Source: Panicum virgatum | Taxonomy: Eukaryota; Streptophyta; Magnoliopsida; Poales; Poaceae | Assembly: GCF_016808335.1 (NCBI RefSeq) | Contig: NC_053141.1 | Location: forward strand, 19,785,756-19,849,755 | Reading direction: 5' to 3' | DNA: 64,000 bases | Shown: positions 1-9,949 of the stretch, in pieces | Numbering within the stretch: the first letter of the stretch is position 1 | Layout of the letters: each line of letters opens with the position of its first letter | Notes under the pieces: generated by a model | What the model saw: only the letters and a program-made list of their open reading frames with translations | Databases searched by the model: none | Told to the model about the DNA's origin: nothing | Position numbers and translations under genes: made by a program

Positions 1-1
1 T

Positions 2-604
2 TCCACCGGCGTGGGGCTGCCGATCTCTTCGTTCCTGCTGTTGCTGCTGGAAGACTTCGGCCTCCAGCTTCAGCACCTCACGCCCCACTCCCTTCTCCTG
101 GCGTCCATCTTCGTCCATTTGTGCGAGATGTTCGTGGGAGTGCGGCCCTGCATCATCCTCTTCCGCTACTTCTTCATACTGGTGAAGTCCAGGAGGGCGA
201 AGGATGAGGTGGGGGCGTATTACTTCCAGACAAGGAGTGACCTGCCGACGCCTTACATTCCCGGCCTCACTGGCGGGAGGTGGGAGGAATGGCGCAGGGA
301 TTGGGTGATCGCCACCACCGAAGCTAACGAGCGCCTCGCCCTGCCGACCGAGGGACCCGCTACCGACCGTGCATCCTGGAGGGCCAAGCTGATCCTGCAG
401 CCGGATTTCAACTCCATGCTGGGCAAGATCAGGTCGCTTGCGGAGAGCGGCCTCACCTCGCTGCACGTGCTCGGAGATTTCTTGAAGCGCCAGATCGCCC
501 CCCTGAAGCAGAGGCCGCGCCCTGCTTGGAACTTCACCGGGCTCAACGACTGCAGCAGGACCCACCGCGGAGAGGGGAGCGATCTAACCCAGGAAGCCTT
601 TTGA
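2..604 (+). pseudogene. Antisense ORF of element A, 'putative gypsy type transposon' domain (PF04195-like)
   Basis: The frame is open from the window edge to TGA at 602-604. It carries the motif run GLPISSF, LQLQHLTPHS, IFVHLCE and FRYFF, the signature of the plant family annotated as putative gypsy-type transposon (Transposase_28), followed by WRRDWVI and WNFTG blocks. It runs opposite to the pol genes of the same element. The start lies outside the window. No biochemical role is established for this family. The related copies in elements B and C support a maintained reading frame. The identity rests on motif recall, not on a search. Confidence 0.75.
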
Positions 605-611
605 GGTCCTG

Positions 612-1194
612 GTGTGGGCGGTGGCGGGGGATGCCTTCATCCCGGAGAACCTGATCCTCCCCTATTGTGCTGTCCCCCTCTGCGAGGACTTGCACCTGAG
701 GACCGCGGTGCTGGCCACCCTGCCGACTCTCGACGATGGTGGGCTGGCCGCACGCCAGACCGGAGGCGACCCGAACCGTGGGATCCGGATCCCTAGTGCG
801 CCCGGGAATCAAGACGTGCCGGATGTCGCAGGGTCCGGCCTTACCGCCAAGGGCAAGCAGGCCGTGGCTAGGAGCACCGCTACGAGCGGTCCCAGCCAGG
901 CCCGGGGCAGCTCCGGCAGCGGGGCGACGCGACCTTAGTTTGGGAGCCCGCCGTGAAGCGCCAGATGTCCGCCGAGGACGCGGGCCAAGGCAGCTCCCGG
1001 GCCCCCAGCCAACGTGGGACCTCCGGGGTGGATGCACTGCCACCATCACCGCCGAGAGACACCTCCCTCCGGTAGCATCAGCAGCAGCGGCAGCCACGGG
1101 AGCATCAGCAGCAGCAGCAGGAGCAGCCACAGGTGCAGCAGCAGCAGAAGCAGTCGTCGGGCCTCCGCGGACGCTAGAGACCCACCGTCACAGG
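612..1194 (+). pseudogene. Antisense ORF of element A, linker and poly-Q part
   Basis: After the TGA at 602 the likely continuation is in another frame (612-938, block LILPYCAVPLCEDLHLRTAV), then from 945 a Ser/Pro-rich stretch, a TGA at about 1069, and a glutamine-rich run encoded by CAG repeats (about 1077-1160). A plausible splice donor follows: the exon ends at 1194 and GTTAGT begins the intron, which would close at CAG 1270 (76 nt). At least one frameshift and one stop are present, so this is decayed coding sequence. Confidence 0.5.
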
Positions 1195-1270
1195 GTTAGT
1201 GCTACTCTGGCCACATCCCTTATTCTCGGTGCTCCGCTTTATGCTGAAAGCTCCTTCTCTTTGTTGCCAG

Positions 1271-2864
1271 GGCTCCTCGCCCAAGCATCTCTTCCACCAT
1301 CGCCGACTCAACGGCTGGTGTCCAGGCGACCGTGAACTCGGCGGCGACAGCGGCTGCGACGGCGGGTGCGGGATCCTCGGGTGCAGCGACCTCTGCCAAC
1401 ACGGTGGTAACCGATGCGGTGGTGACGGGCGCGCCATCACCAGGCTCAGGAGTGCCCAACGCTGCAGCGGCGGATGCGCCTGTGGCGAGCGCGGCAGACG
1501 CAGCGGTGGCGGAGGTGTCGGTGCAGGGCGCTGCCGCGCCGGACACAGCGGCGGCGGTGGCGCCGGTGCTGGGCGCAGCCACACCCGACACAGCGGCGAT
1601 GGAGGCGCCGGTGCTGGGCGCAGCCGCGGCGAGCACAACGGCTACTGATGCTCTGATGCCTGCACCGAAAGCTCCCACCTCCAGCTCTGGTCCTGTTGCA
1701 GAGGAGTTGGAGGTGGTCTTTGGCAGGCAGCTCCTGCAGCTCCAACCCCTGGAGGAGGAAGCGACTCCCCTTCCCCAGGTGCTGGTCCAGGTCCGGCGAT
1801 CGATAGAGGAGGCAACCTCCTCCGTCGAGGCGGCCTTCCGGCGGGAGTGGGCTGCTCTGGGGAGCGAGCGCCAGCGCCTCTCCGACTAGCACACCCGCCT
1901 GGAGGCGCACACGAAAGCTGAAGCCTCCCATGCTGTGGAAGTCCGGTCCAAACTCAAGGCTGACCAAGAGGCCTACCGGGCCAACCTTCGAAAGGTGTTT
2001 GACCGGGAGTTCACAGTATCGAACCGGGAAAAAACCCGGGCGCAGCGGGAGGAGACTTTTGCCCTGGAGGTGGTCAGCTTTGCAGCTCAGCGGTCCGATC
2101 TCGAGACTCAGCTCGCTGCCCAGCAGTCCGAGCTTGAGACTCGCAACCAGGGTCTCGAGATCCGCAAACAGGAGCTGGACGAGCTCTCTGGGACCCTGGC
2201 TGGATGGCAGAAGCACCAGGAGGAGAGGGCCAGCAAGCTGGCTGTTGCCGAGGCGGAGCTGGAGGAGGACCGGAAGTCCCTCTATAAGCGGGAATCCCAC
2301 GCCACCAGCATAGAGAAGCAGCTTGGGATACAGCGCGACTCCCTCAAAAAGCAGAAGGAGTCGGTGAAGAAGAAGAAGGCTGAGCTCGAGGAGAGGTCCC
2401 GCGAGATGGATGTAGCCAAGGCGGCTCTGGACACCCGGGTGCAGGAGGCGGTCCAGGAGGCGGTCCGGAAGCACCAGGAGGACAAGCGCATGGGGGCCTA
2501 GTGGATCGCTGACTGGGCGACCGAAGCGAGCCTAGCACTGGTGCCACTTGGAATGAGCCCAATCCAGGTGGCGGAGCCGCCAACTTCGATAGTTGACGCC
2601 CTCCCAGTGCTGAACTCCGCTTCGGATAGGCTCCGGCGTCTGGAGCCGGTCCTTGCTGGCCAGCTCGAAGCCGAGGGCTGCGAGCTGATCCGGATGGTGG
2701 CAGAGCACATCCTGACCTGCCTCCGGAGCCACGACCCGGCCACCTCGCTGACGCCCATGGTCGATGGCCCTGTAGCGGAGACGGAGGCCGCCGCTCGGGA
2801 CAGCGTGCGGGAGGTCGTTGACTTCGTCGCCGCTTACTTCAAGCGGGAGCCTGCAGACCCTTGA
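1271..2864 (+). pseudogene. Antisense ORF of element A, coiled-coil C-terminal part
   Basis: One frame runs from about 1332 to 2864 and is broken only by TAG at 1887-1889 and TAG at 2499-2501. The first third is an Ala/Val/Thr-rich low-complexity repeat (units like AAAPDTAAAVAPVLGA). From about 1700 it becomes a long charged heptad-like stretch (blocks SDLETQLAAQQSELE, RKQELDELSG, KKKKAELEERSREMD), typical of a coiled coil. A short globular tail ends in DFVAAYFKREPADP. Long coiled coils after the N-terminal domain recur in elements B and C, so the domain order is a shared feature of these antisense genes. Confidence 0.6.
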
Positions 2865-3496
2865 CCTGGGCATTGTATCTTTTTCCTTTTGCGTTATGTA
2901 ACAAACATTGTACTAGTTGAAAACTTTGAAATAGAAGAAAACTTCAACTTAGCTGTTTGTCAATTGCTGGTTTGCGGTATGCAGCACCCCGGTGCTCTGG
3001 CCCCCTGGCGGATAGGTTTAGTTGTTTGGACCTGTCTGCCACCTGAGCCGTAGAAGATACTCCGGACCTCCTTGGGCATAGGTGCCGCATAGTTTGCAAG
3101 CCGAGCGAGCGTCTTATTCCCTTCCCTATGTAGCAGAAAGAAAAACAGAGAGAAGAATCAACTTGTTCGCATGGTAGTAATGATACTGCGACTTAGCTGT
3201 TTGATGCATGCAGGATCGACCGTTGGTGTCTGGCTCAAAGCAAACGCCCCAGCCCCCTGGGAGATAGACTCAGCTGTTTTGAGTCTGTCTACCATCAAGA
3301 CTGGACCTCGATCTGCATGAAACCTTTAAAGCGGATGCTGGGACCCCCTGGTAGGTAGGCTCAATGGTTTGAGGCTGGCTACCACCAGTCAGGGCTTAAC
3401 CTGTGTACCACTTCAAAGTTACAGCTTAGTAGCAGGCCCGCGGGACTTATCCTGGACCGGCCACAGGCTAGTACCAGGTCCGGGGCTGTAGATGCA

Positions 3497-3935
3497 CAGG
3501 TCCAGGTAGCTCAGTGCTTGTTACAGAGTGGTGGAGTGTGTAGGCTTAGGGTGCGGAACCAGGCTAAGGCGCTACACAGGGCTCCGGACCACTCCAGGAA
3601 ACAACACAATCTTTCCGGACCTGGCTTCGACGCCCCAGACCCTTCCCAGCAGCGGGTGAGGTCATTTTGTCGTACTCGATCCTTTGAGATATGGAGCTGG
3701 ATATGCCGTGTAGGACTTAGAAAGCCAACTCTTGGGCTAGAACGAGGTCCAGGCCCCTAATTACCCAGCTCCGGGTACTAGGGCACTCGTTACAGGGTGA
3801 TGGAGTGTGTAGGCTTTGGGTGTGGAACCGGCTAAGCGGCTACACAGGACTCCGGACCACCCCAGGAAACAAGCACCCCCTCTCCAGAGCAGGTCCTTAG
3901 GAGTCCGGACCCTTCTCCAGTAGCAAGAGGGTCCG
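3497..3935. repeat. Two ~170-bp direct repeats, 269-bp period
   Basis: The block GTTACAGAGTGGTGGAGTGTG at about 3520 recurs as GTTACAGGGTGATGGAGTG at about 3790, followed in both by a vicinal 'taggctt..ggtg.ggaac' segment, 'gctacacagg', 'ctccggacca' and 'ccaggaaaca'. The offset is 269 bp. The copies are clearly diverged, with several substitutions and small indels. Confidence 0.75.
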
Positions 3936-4111
3936 GATCTGGACGGCAGTCCAGCAACTCAATACAGACCTTAGATGTAGCGACAAGAGTGGAAGTCCGC
4001 GCGGAGGTTAGAAAAGTAAAATCTTCGAGAATTGAAATGCGAAATTAAATTTTGACACAAAGACAGAACTGGGGTAAATTTTTCCTTTGCAACTTGACAT
4101 ACATGGCTTGC

Positions 4112-4265
4112 GCGATGGATGCCAGAGGCCGGGTTTACGAGGGCGGACCTCTACCGCTCTGGGCCACGCGTTAATGCTAGCCGATGGTGCGATGGTTGCC
4201 AGAGGTCGGGTTTACGGGGGCAAACCCCCAACCGCTCTGGGCCGCACGTTGATTCTATCTTATTA
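4112..4265. repeat. 77-bp tandem repeat, two copies
   Basis: GCGATGGATGCCAGAGG at 4112 recurs as GCGATGGTTGCCAGAGG at 4189. Both are followed by a CGGGTTTACG block and by ACCGCTCTGGGCC. It lies immediately downstream of the integrase reading frame of element A. Subrepeats of this kind are known from the untranslated regions of Tat/Ogre elements. Confidence 0.75.
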
Positions 4266-4294
4266 CAAAGGAAAAGTTCATTTCCCTGCCCTGC

Positions 4295-5735
4295 CTAAGT
4301 GTAAAACTTACGCAGATGCTCTATATTCCATGGGTTGGGCAACGGCACTCCATCTTCTGTGGCAAGGCGAACGCACCCGGGCCAGCACACCTCTGTCACC
4401 TTGAAGGGCCCCTCCCAGCTGGGGGAGAGTTTGTGGAGCCCTGCTTGGTTCAGGATCCGTCTGAGGATGAGGTCGCCAGCCCGGAGCTCCCTACTGTGCA
4501 CGAACCGTTGATGATAGCGCCTGAGCGCCTGGTTGTAGCGTGCATTTCGGATTGCTGCTTGCCACCTACACTCGTCGATGAAGTCGACATCATCACGCCG
4601 CTGCTGCTCCTGCATGGATTCGTCAAAAGCCTGGACCCGTGGTGAGCCCATGTGAATTTCTGTGGGAAGGCATGCTTCAGCCCCGTAGACCGGGAAGAAT
4701 GGAGTCTCCCTGGTGGCTCGGCTAGGTGTGGTCCGGTTGCCCCATAGCACGCACGGAAGCTCGTCAACCCATTTGGCACCATGCTTTTTCAAGCAGTTGT
4801 AGGTGCGGGTCTTGAGTCCCCTGAGGATCTCTGCATTCGCTCTCTCAACCTGTCCATTGTTGCGGGGGTGTGCCACGGACGCAAAGCATAGCTGGATGCC
4901 GATGTCCTTGCAGTACTCTTGAAAGAGTCTGCTTTTGAATTGGGTCCCGTTGTCCGCGATGATGCGGTTTGGGACGCCAAATCTGCACACAATGGACTTG
5001 AGGAATGCGACTGCTGACTTTTTTGGTGATGTTCACCGCAGGGGTAACCTCCGGCCACTTTGTGAACTTGTCAATGGCGACGTAGAGGAACCGGTACCCG
5101 CCGACGGCCCGGGGGAATGGCCCCAGGATATCCACGCCCCACACGGCGAATGGCCATGAGGGCGGAATCATCTGCAGAGCTTGAGCCGATGTGTGTATTT
5201 GCTTTGCATGGAACTGGCATGCTTTGCAGGACTTTACCAGCTCAGCCGCATCCTGGAGTGCTGTTGGCCAGTAGAAGCCATGCCGGAAGGCTTTGCCAAC
5301 AAGCGTGCGAGATGAGGAATGATTTCCACACTCACCTCCATGGATCTCCGCGAGCAACTCGCGGCCCTCTCCCTGGGAAATGCACCGCATGAGGACCCCA
5401 TTGGCGCCACGGCGGTAGAGATCCCCTTCTACCACCGCATAGCATTTAGCCAATCGTACTATGCGCTCAGCGGACACATCATCATCAGGGAGGATATTAT
5501 CTTTCGAGTAGTCCCGGATCTCGGAGATCCATGCATCGGGAGCTTCCTGAGCAGGTGGGAGTGGCTCTATGAGGTCTCCAGGATCCTCAACAGAGCTCAC
5601 AGCCCAGGGCGGGCACCACACGTGGAATGCCGCCGGGACAGCTAGCTTCGAGGTGCTAGCATGATCCCCTTCACCCAGTTCGGCAGGCTGGGCGGTAGGT
5701 CTCAGCAACCGTCTTTCGAAGATGCCCTCGGGCAC
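4295..5735 (-). pseudogene. Integrase of element A (frameshifted)
   Basis: The upstream piece (5735-4845) holds the zinc-binding region (SCKACQFHAKQIH) and the start of the catalytic core (WGVDILGPFP, YLYVAIDKFTKWPE-like). The core continues in another frame from 4990 with IIADNGTQFKS (second catalytic Asp) and HPRNNGQVERANAE (catalytic Glu). The C-terminal part holds PSWEGPFKV and ends NIEHLRKFYT at 4295. A frameshift near 4990-5040 separates the halves. It would insert element cDNA into the genome if intact. It is the last pol domain before the spacer. Confidence 0.9.
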
Positions 5736-5741
5736 GGATGC

Positions 5742-6290
5742 CTAGGTAGATGCTCTCGCGGAGAGATCATCCGCTGTTGAGTTGAGTTCGCGGGGAACGT
5801 GTTGCAGTTCCAAGGCGTCAAAGTCCTTCTCGAGCTTCCTCACGTGGATGAGGTATGCCGCGAGCTGGGGATTATTGTAGCTGCAATCCCCTCGGACCTG
5901 CTTGATGATTAGCTGTGAGTCCCCCTTCACCAGAAGCTGTCGGACCCCCAGAGACAGGGTTTGCGTCAGGCCAAAGATCAGAGCTTCATACTCCGCCATG
6001 TTGTTGGTGGCCTTGAACTCAAGGTGCACCATGTACTTCAGCTGATCTCCATTTGGGTCGATGAGGACCACACCAGCTCCGGCCCACTTCTTGCGGGCGG
6101 ACCCGTCGAAGAAGAGTGTCCAGTGGGGCTCGGTGAAGACTGATGTCCTGATTTCCGGCTCTGAGGGTCCGGTGTTGAGGTCCGGACCCCCAGAATTACT
6201 TGGGGAAGGAGTCCATTCCGCTATGAAGTCAGCCAGGATCTGGCTCTTGACTGCGTGGCGAGGTTGGAACTCCAGTTGGAACTCAGCCAA
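5742..6290 (-). pseudogene. Second (archaeal-type) RNase H domain of element A
   Basis: The block WTLFFDGSARKKWAGAGVVL supplies the first catalytic Asp, MAEYEALIFGL the Glu, and VKGDSQLIIKQV the next Asp. The C-terminal NSTADDLS supplies the last acidic residues. This extra RNase H between the RT-associated RNase H and integrase is the defining mark of the Tat lineage. It sits immediately after a TAG (at 6300-6302) that separates it from the preceding domain, then runs to 5742, where another stop precedes integrase. Confidence 0.88.
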
Positions 6291-6299
6291 CTCTGTTGC

Positions 6300-7112
6300 C
6301 TACTTGGCGATATTGCCCTTGGCGTTTGAGTTGTGCAGGATCGCTCTTAGCGGATAAGAGGTCACTACAACAACTCGGTGTGCCTGAAAGTAGTGGCGCA
6401 ACTTCCTGGATGCAATAAGTATGGCATAAATAAGCTTATGCATCTCAAGATACCTGGCCTTCGCCTCGTGGAGGACTTCGCTGACGTAGTAAACTGGCTT
6501 TTGGACGGTCCGGACCCTGGTTACCGGGTCTGGCTCGCCCTTATCCACCACATCAGGTCCTTGGGCCCCCAGCGGCTCTGGGTTACCACTGGAACGAGGC
6601 TCCTCCGGACCCCCTTGTGCGGGGTCTGGACCTTCAGGCAGAGGTGAGGCTGACGGGCCCCCGTGTCCGGGGTCCGGCTCACCATCCTTGGCCGGGGAGA
6701 CCCTGGTGCCCCCCCGGCAAGCCTGCTCCGTCCTTTCGGCGACCAGCACCATGCTGACCGCCTCTGCAGATGCAGCAAGATACAGAAACAACGGTTCACT
6801 GGGCTCTGGAGCCACCTATACTGGCAGTGAGATGAGGTGCTGCTTCAGTTCTTGGAAGGCTTGCTCAGCCTCTTCGGTCCAAGAGAATGGACCGGACCTC
6901 CTCAATAGTTTGAAGAAGGGGAGGGCCCTCTCAGCCAGCCTCGATATGAAGCGGCTAAGAGCGGCGAGAGATCCAGTAAGCTTCTGGACGTCCTTGATGC
7001 GGCCGGGAGGCCTCATCGCTTCGATCGCCTTGATCTTGGCTGGGTTTGCCTCGATGCCTCGATGCGAGACCAGAAACCTAGTAGCTTCCCTGCTGAGACG
7101 CCGAAGATGCAC
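6300..7112 (-). pseudogene. RT-associated RNase H and connection region of element A
   Basis: From 7112 to 6816 the sequence reads the RT thumb/connection (VSHRGIEANPAKIKAI, KLTGSLAALSRFIS, FSWTEEAEQAFQELK). From 6815 the RNase H fold follows (LFLYLAASAEAVSMVLV, PVYYVSEVLHEAK, LRHYFQAHRVVVVTSYPL). A Pro/Gly/Glu-rich stretch of roughly 70 residues (about 6507-6720) interrupts it between VLVAERTE and QKPVYYVSE, where related elements have only a short loop. A stop near 6813-6816 and a frameshift near 7090 break the frame. Confidence 0.85.
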
Positions 7113-7804
7113 TTCTCGGGGTTCAGCTTCATGCGCGTGGCGCGGAGCCGGTCGAAGACGAGGGACAGGTCCTCCACTAGTGTTGACCCTACCTTGGTCT
7201 TGACCACAATGTCATCAACATACACCTCAACAACATCTCTAATTAGATTACAGAAGGTTTTGTTCATAGCTCGTACAAACGTGGGCAAGGCTTTTCTTAG
7301 ACCATACGGCATGACAATGTAGCAATAAAGCCCATCTACTGTTACAAAAGCAGTATCCTTCCTATCCTCTCTAGACATCTGAATCTGGTGGAAACCAGAG
7401 TATGCATCTAGAAAAGACAAAAGGTCACACCGGGAGGTGGAGTCCATGATCTGATCGATACGTGGAAGAGGATAGGGGTCTCTAGGGCATGCCTTGTTGA
7501 GGCTGGTGTAGTCAATGCACATCCGAAGCTTCCCGTTGGCCTTTGGGACGACGACCGGATTGGCCAACCACTCGGGGTGGTGGACCTCCTCGATGAAGCC
7601 AGCGTGCAGCAGCTTATACACTTCTTCGCGGATGAAGTTCTGCCACTCCACGGACTGCTTTCGAGGCTTCTGGCGCACCGGCGTGGCGTCGGGGTAGATC
7701 CTCAGATTGTGCTCGATCACTTCCCTGGGGATCCCGGGCATCTGTGACGTTTCCCAGGCGAACACGTCCACATTTGCCCGGAGGAAAGTGATGAGCGCGT
7801 CTTC
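7013..7804 (-). pseudogene. Reverse transcriptase of element A
   Basis: Starts just after an in-frame TAG (7805-7807), with DVFAWETSQMPGIP, then RMCIDYTSLNKACPRDPYPLP, SFLDAYSGFHQI (first catalytic Asp) and VEVYVDDIVVKT, the YVDD active site. The fingers and palm are complete. The reading frame is lost after GVSAGKLLGF, where the thumb continues in the neighbouring frame. It would copy element RNA into DNA using the usual tRNA primer. All expected RT blocks of Ty3/gypsy are recognisable and in order. Confidence 0.93.
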
Positions 7805-8538
7805 CTATTTCTCCTCCAGGTTCCCCGCGATGCGGGTGGTCCTGGAGGAGTCCGCCCCGATCTGCATCGTCTTCACGGGAACATCGTCCGGAGCAGATGG
7901 CTGAACCCTGGGAGCCTTTGCAGGCGCCCTGGGTTGCAAGGTGGATGGATCCTCCTCGGTCCAGGCAGCCTCTGCCGCCAGAACATGCAGTCTCTCAACT
8001 ACAGCGACGGCAGCGGTGCGGTCACCCCGCACGGTGAGGACACGGCAGGGGAAGGCATCTTCAAGACCAAATACCCGTAATGAGCAATGGCCATGAAGTG
8101 ATAAAGTGCCGGCCGGCCAATGATGGTGTTGAACGGGAGGTTCACCTCCACAACATCGAACAGAACGCTCTCTGTGCGGAAGTTCTCCTCGGTTCCGAAT
8201 GTGACCGGCAGTGTGATGCTCCCTAGAGGGAACACCGGATGTGGGCCCACTCCGGAGAATGGGCGAGAGGGAGTCAACTTGGACTCCGGAATCTGCGGCT
8301 GCTTGAACGCTGCATAGCTGATGACGTTGAGGCCAGCCCCACCGTCGATCAGCACGTGATAGAGCCTCACGTTGGATATGATAGGAGTGGTGACTAGAGG
8401 TAGTACACCAGCCCCTGCCATATTCCCCGGGCAGTCGGATGGCCCGAAGGAAATGGTGGTGTTCATCCACCTTTGGTGCGGCGCCGCCTTCGGGACCCCC
8501 GGCTTCACCGAAAGGACCTCTCGGTGAAGGGTCTTCAC
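7805..8538 (-). pseudogene. Aspartic protease region of element A
   Basis: The block YHVLIDGGAGLNVISYAAF holds the active-site DGG motif in the Tat form (DGGA or DGGS in place of DTGA). It is followed by NTIIGRPALY and YGYLVLKMPSP. After 7999 the frame shifts, and a linker in the other frame (8470-7805, ending NLEEK then TAG) joins it to RT. The enzyme would process the gag-pol polyprotein. Confidence 0.85.
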
Positions 8539-8559
8539 GTCCCGCCGGGAGACGAGCTC

Positions 8560-9804
8560 CTAGCTTCCGCCGTACATTACGTACAGCTTCTTGCGGCGGT
8601 CGCCGTTGTCGGAATCAGAGTCGTCGTCGTGGTAGACGCCCTTCAGCTCCCAAGCGGGGGACTGGTACCCCAGCTCCTTCTCCCCAGTAGCGGCTCCGTT
8701 GTTGGAGGCTTTCTCCTTGCCAGGCCACAGGCGAGGAGGGGTTGAACCGTCCTTGGAGGACTGCTCACGCCGCCCACTGACCCCCTTCGCGAGCTTCTGG
8801 ATCTCGCAGCAGTCAGCGGCGCTGTGGCGAGCGGTGGGATGCACTGGGCATGAACCTCCGCTTCCACCTTGCGGGTGAGGGCGTTTGCCATGTGCATTCT
8901 GGCCCCCAACCGTTGCTGCAGCAGCCGGCCAGAATGTGGCTCTCCGCGACTCCGGTTCTTGTTCTTCTTCTTCTTGCCACCGCCCTGAGCGGTAGCACCG
9001 GAGCCACCAGCTTTGGTGTCTCCGTCTTGGGTGGCTGAGTACCATGCATGGCCCTCAGCGGCCCTGGCACACTTGTCCGCCAGGGAGAAAAGCATGGTGA
9101 CGTTTTCCACCTCGTGCGTCGCCAGCTTCTCGAGCATCTTCTCGTCACGTACCCCCTGGCGGAAAGCAGTGATAATAGATGCATCGGAGATATAAGGAAT
9201 GGTGCCCCGTACCTTGGTGAAGCGCAAGATGAAGGCCCGGAGCGTCTCTCCAGGTTTTTGTCTCACGGCGTGGAGGTGTGCCTCCACACCATGCTGCTGG
9301 TATGCGCTGGCGAAGTTCGCTGTGAACCTCGCACAGAGCTCCTCCCAGGACTGAATCGTCCCATGTGTGAGGTTCATGAGCCAAGTCCGGGCAGGCCCAG
9401 ACAAGGCTACATGAAAGTAGCTCGCCATGACGGCGTCGTTACCACCAGCTGCTGTAATGGCGGTAACGTACACCTGCAGGAATTCCGACAGGTTAGTGGT
9501 ACCGTCGTACTTCTCCGGCAGGTGCGGGCAGAACTTGGACGGCCATGCCACCGCGCGGACGTGCTCCGCCAGCGCAGCCCACCCCAGCCACCGGGGCGCA
9601 CGCCTGTATCCGGGCGTTCACCGGAGGCTTGGGTGCTGCCACGTCCAAGTCGGCGTTGAGGTTGCGACCCTCAATGTTGAGACGGCGCTCTCGCGCCCTC
9701 TCGACGGAGATGCGGGCATCCTCTCCCGCACGCCGGCGGTTGAGCTCTGCCCGCAGGTCTTCTGTTCGTGCACCCCTCACGGTAGGGGAGCGCACTTGCT
9801 CCAT
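8560..9804 (-). pseudogene. Gag of element A (frameshifted)
   Basis: An Arg-rich N-terminus (9804-9493, ELNRRRAGEDARISVERARE) leads by frameshift into the gag core (9551-8900: YHVALSGPARTWLMNL-like block, SWEELCARFTANF, KPGETLRAFILRF, DASIITAFRQGV), the retrotransposon gag family PF03732. The zinc-binding tail is in a third frame (9045-8560): CPVHPTARHSAADCCEIQKLAK, the usual Tat-type gag tail. There are two frameshifts in all. It would form the particle that packages element RNA. Confidence 0.88.
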
Positions 9805-9949
9805 CAGGTGTCAGTCAAACTCAGAGCCGATCAGCTGACCGGCAACCTTAGAGGGCCTTGGTGGTTTATTCATTTGCGGCTGAACACATAGATGCATAGG
9901 ACCATAGGCATAAACTTGAGACAGATGTCCTTCCAGTCAGAAAATTTTG

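Larger units (their letters stand above)
2865..4294. other. Noncoding spacer of element A between antisense gene and integrase
   Basis: No convincing coding sequence. It holds three hairpin-forming blocks near 3000-3050, 3255-3300 and 3345-3395. Each pairs a 'gatagactcag'-like arm with a 'gagtctgtctacc'-like arm and begins with CCCCCTGG or close to it. It also holds two repeat families listed separately. GGTCCGGAC-like words are frequent, as in the pol region of the same element. Confidence 0.6.
1..9880 (-). mobile_element. Ty3/gypsy Tat-type LTR retrotransposon A (partial, decayed)
   Basis: Minus-strand order is gag (9804-8560), protease, reverse transcriptase, RNase H, a second archaeal-type RNase H, integrase (to 4295), then a repeat-rich spacer and an antisense (plus-strand) gene at 2-2864. 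The second RNase H and the additional antisense ORF after integrase are established hallmarks of the plant Tat lineage (Grande, RIRE2, Cinful and relatives). The 3' LTR would lie left of the window. At the right, no LTR or primer site is seen before the sequence changes near 9880. Several frameshifts and stops make it non-functional as read. Confidence 0.88.
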
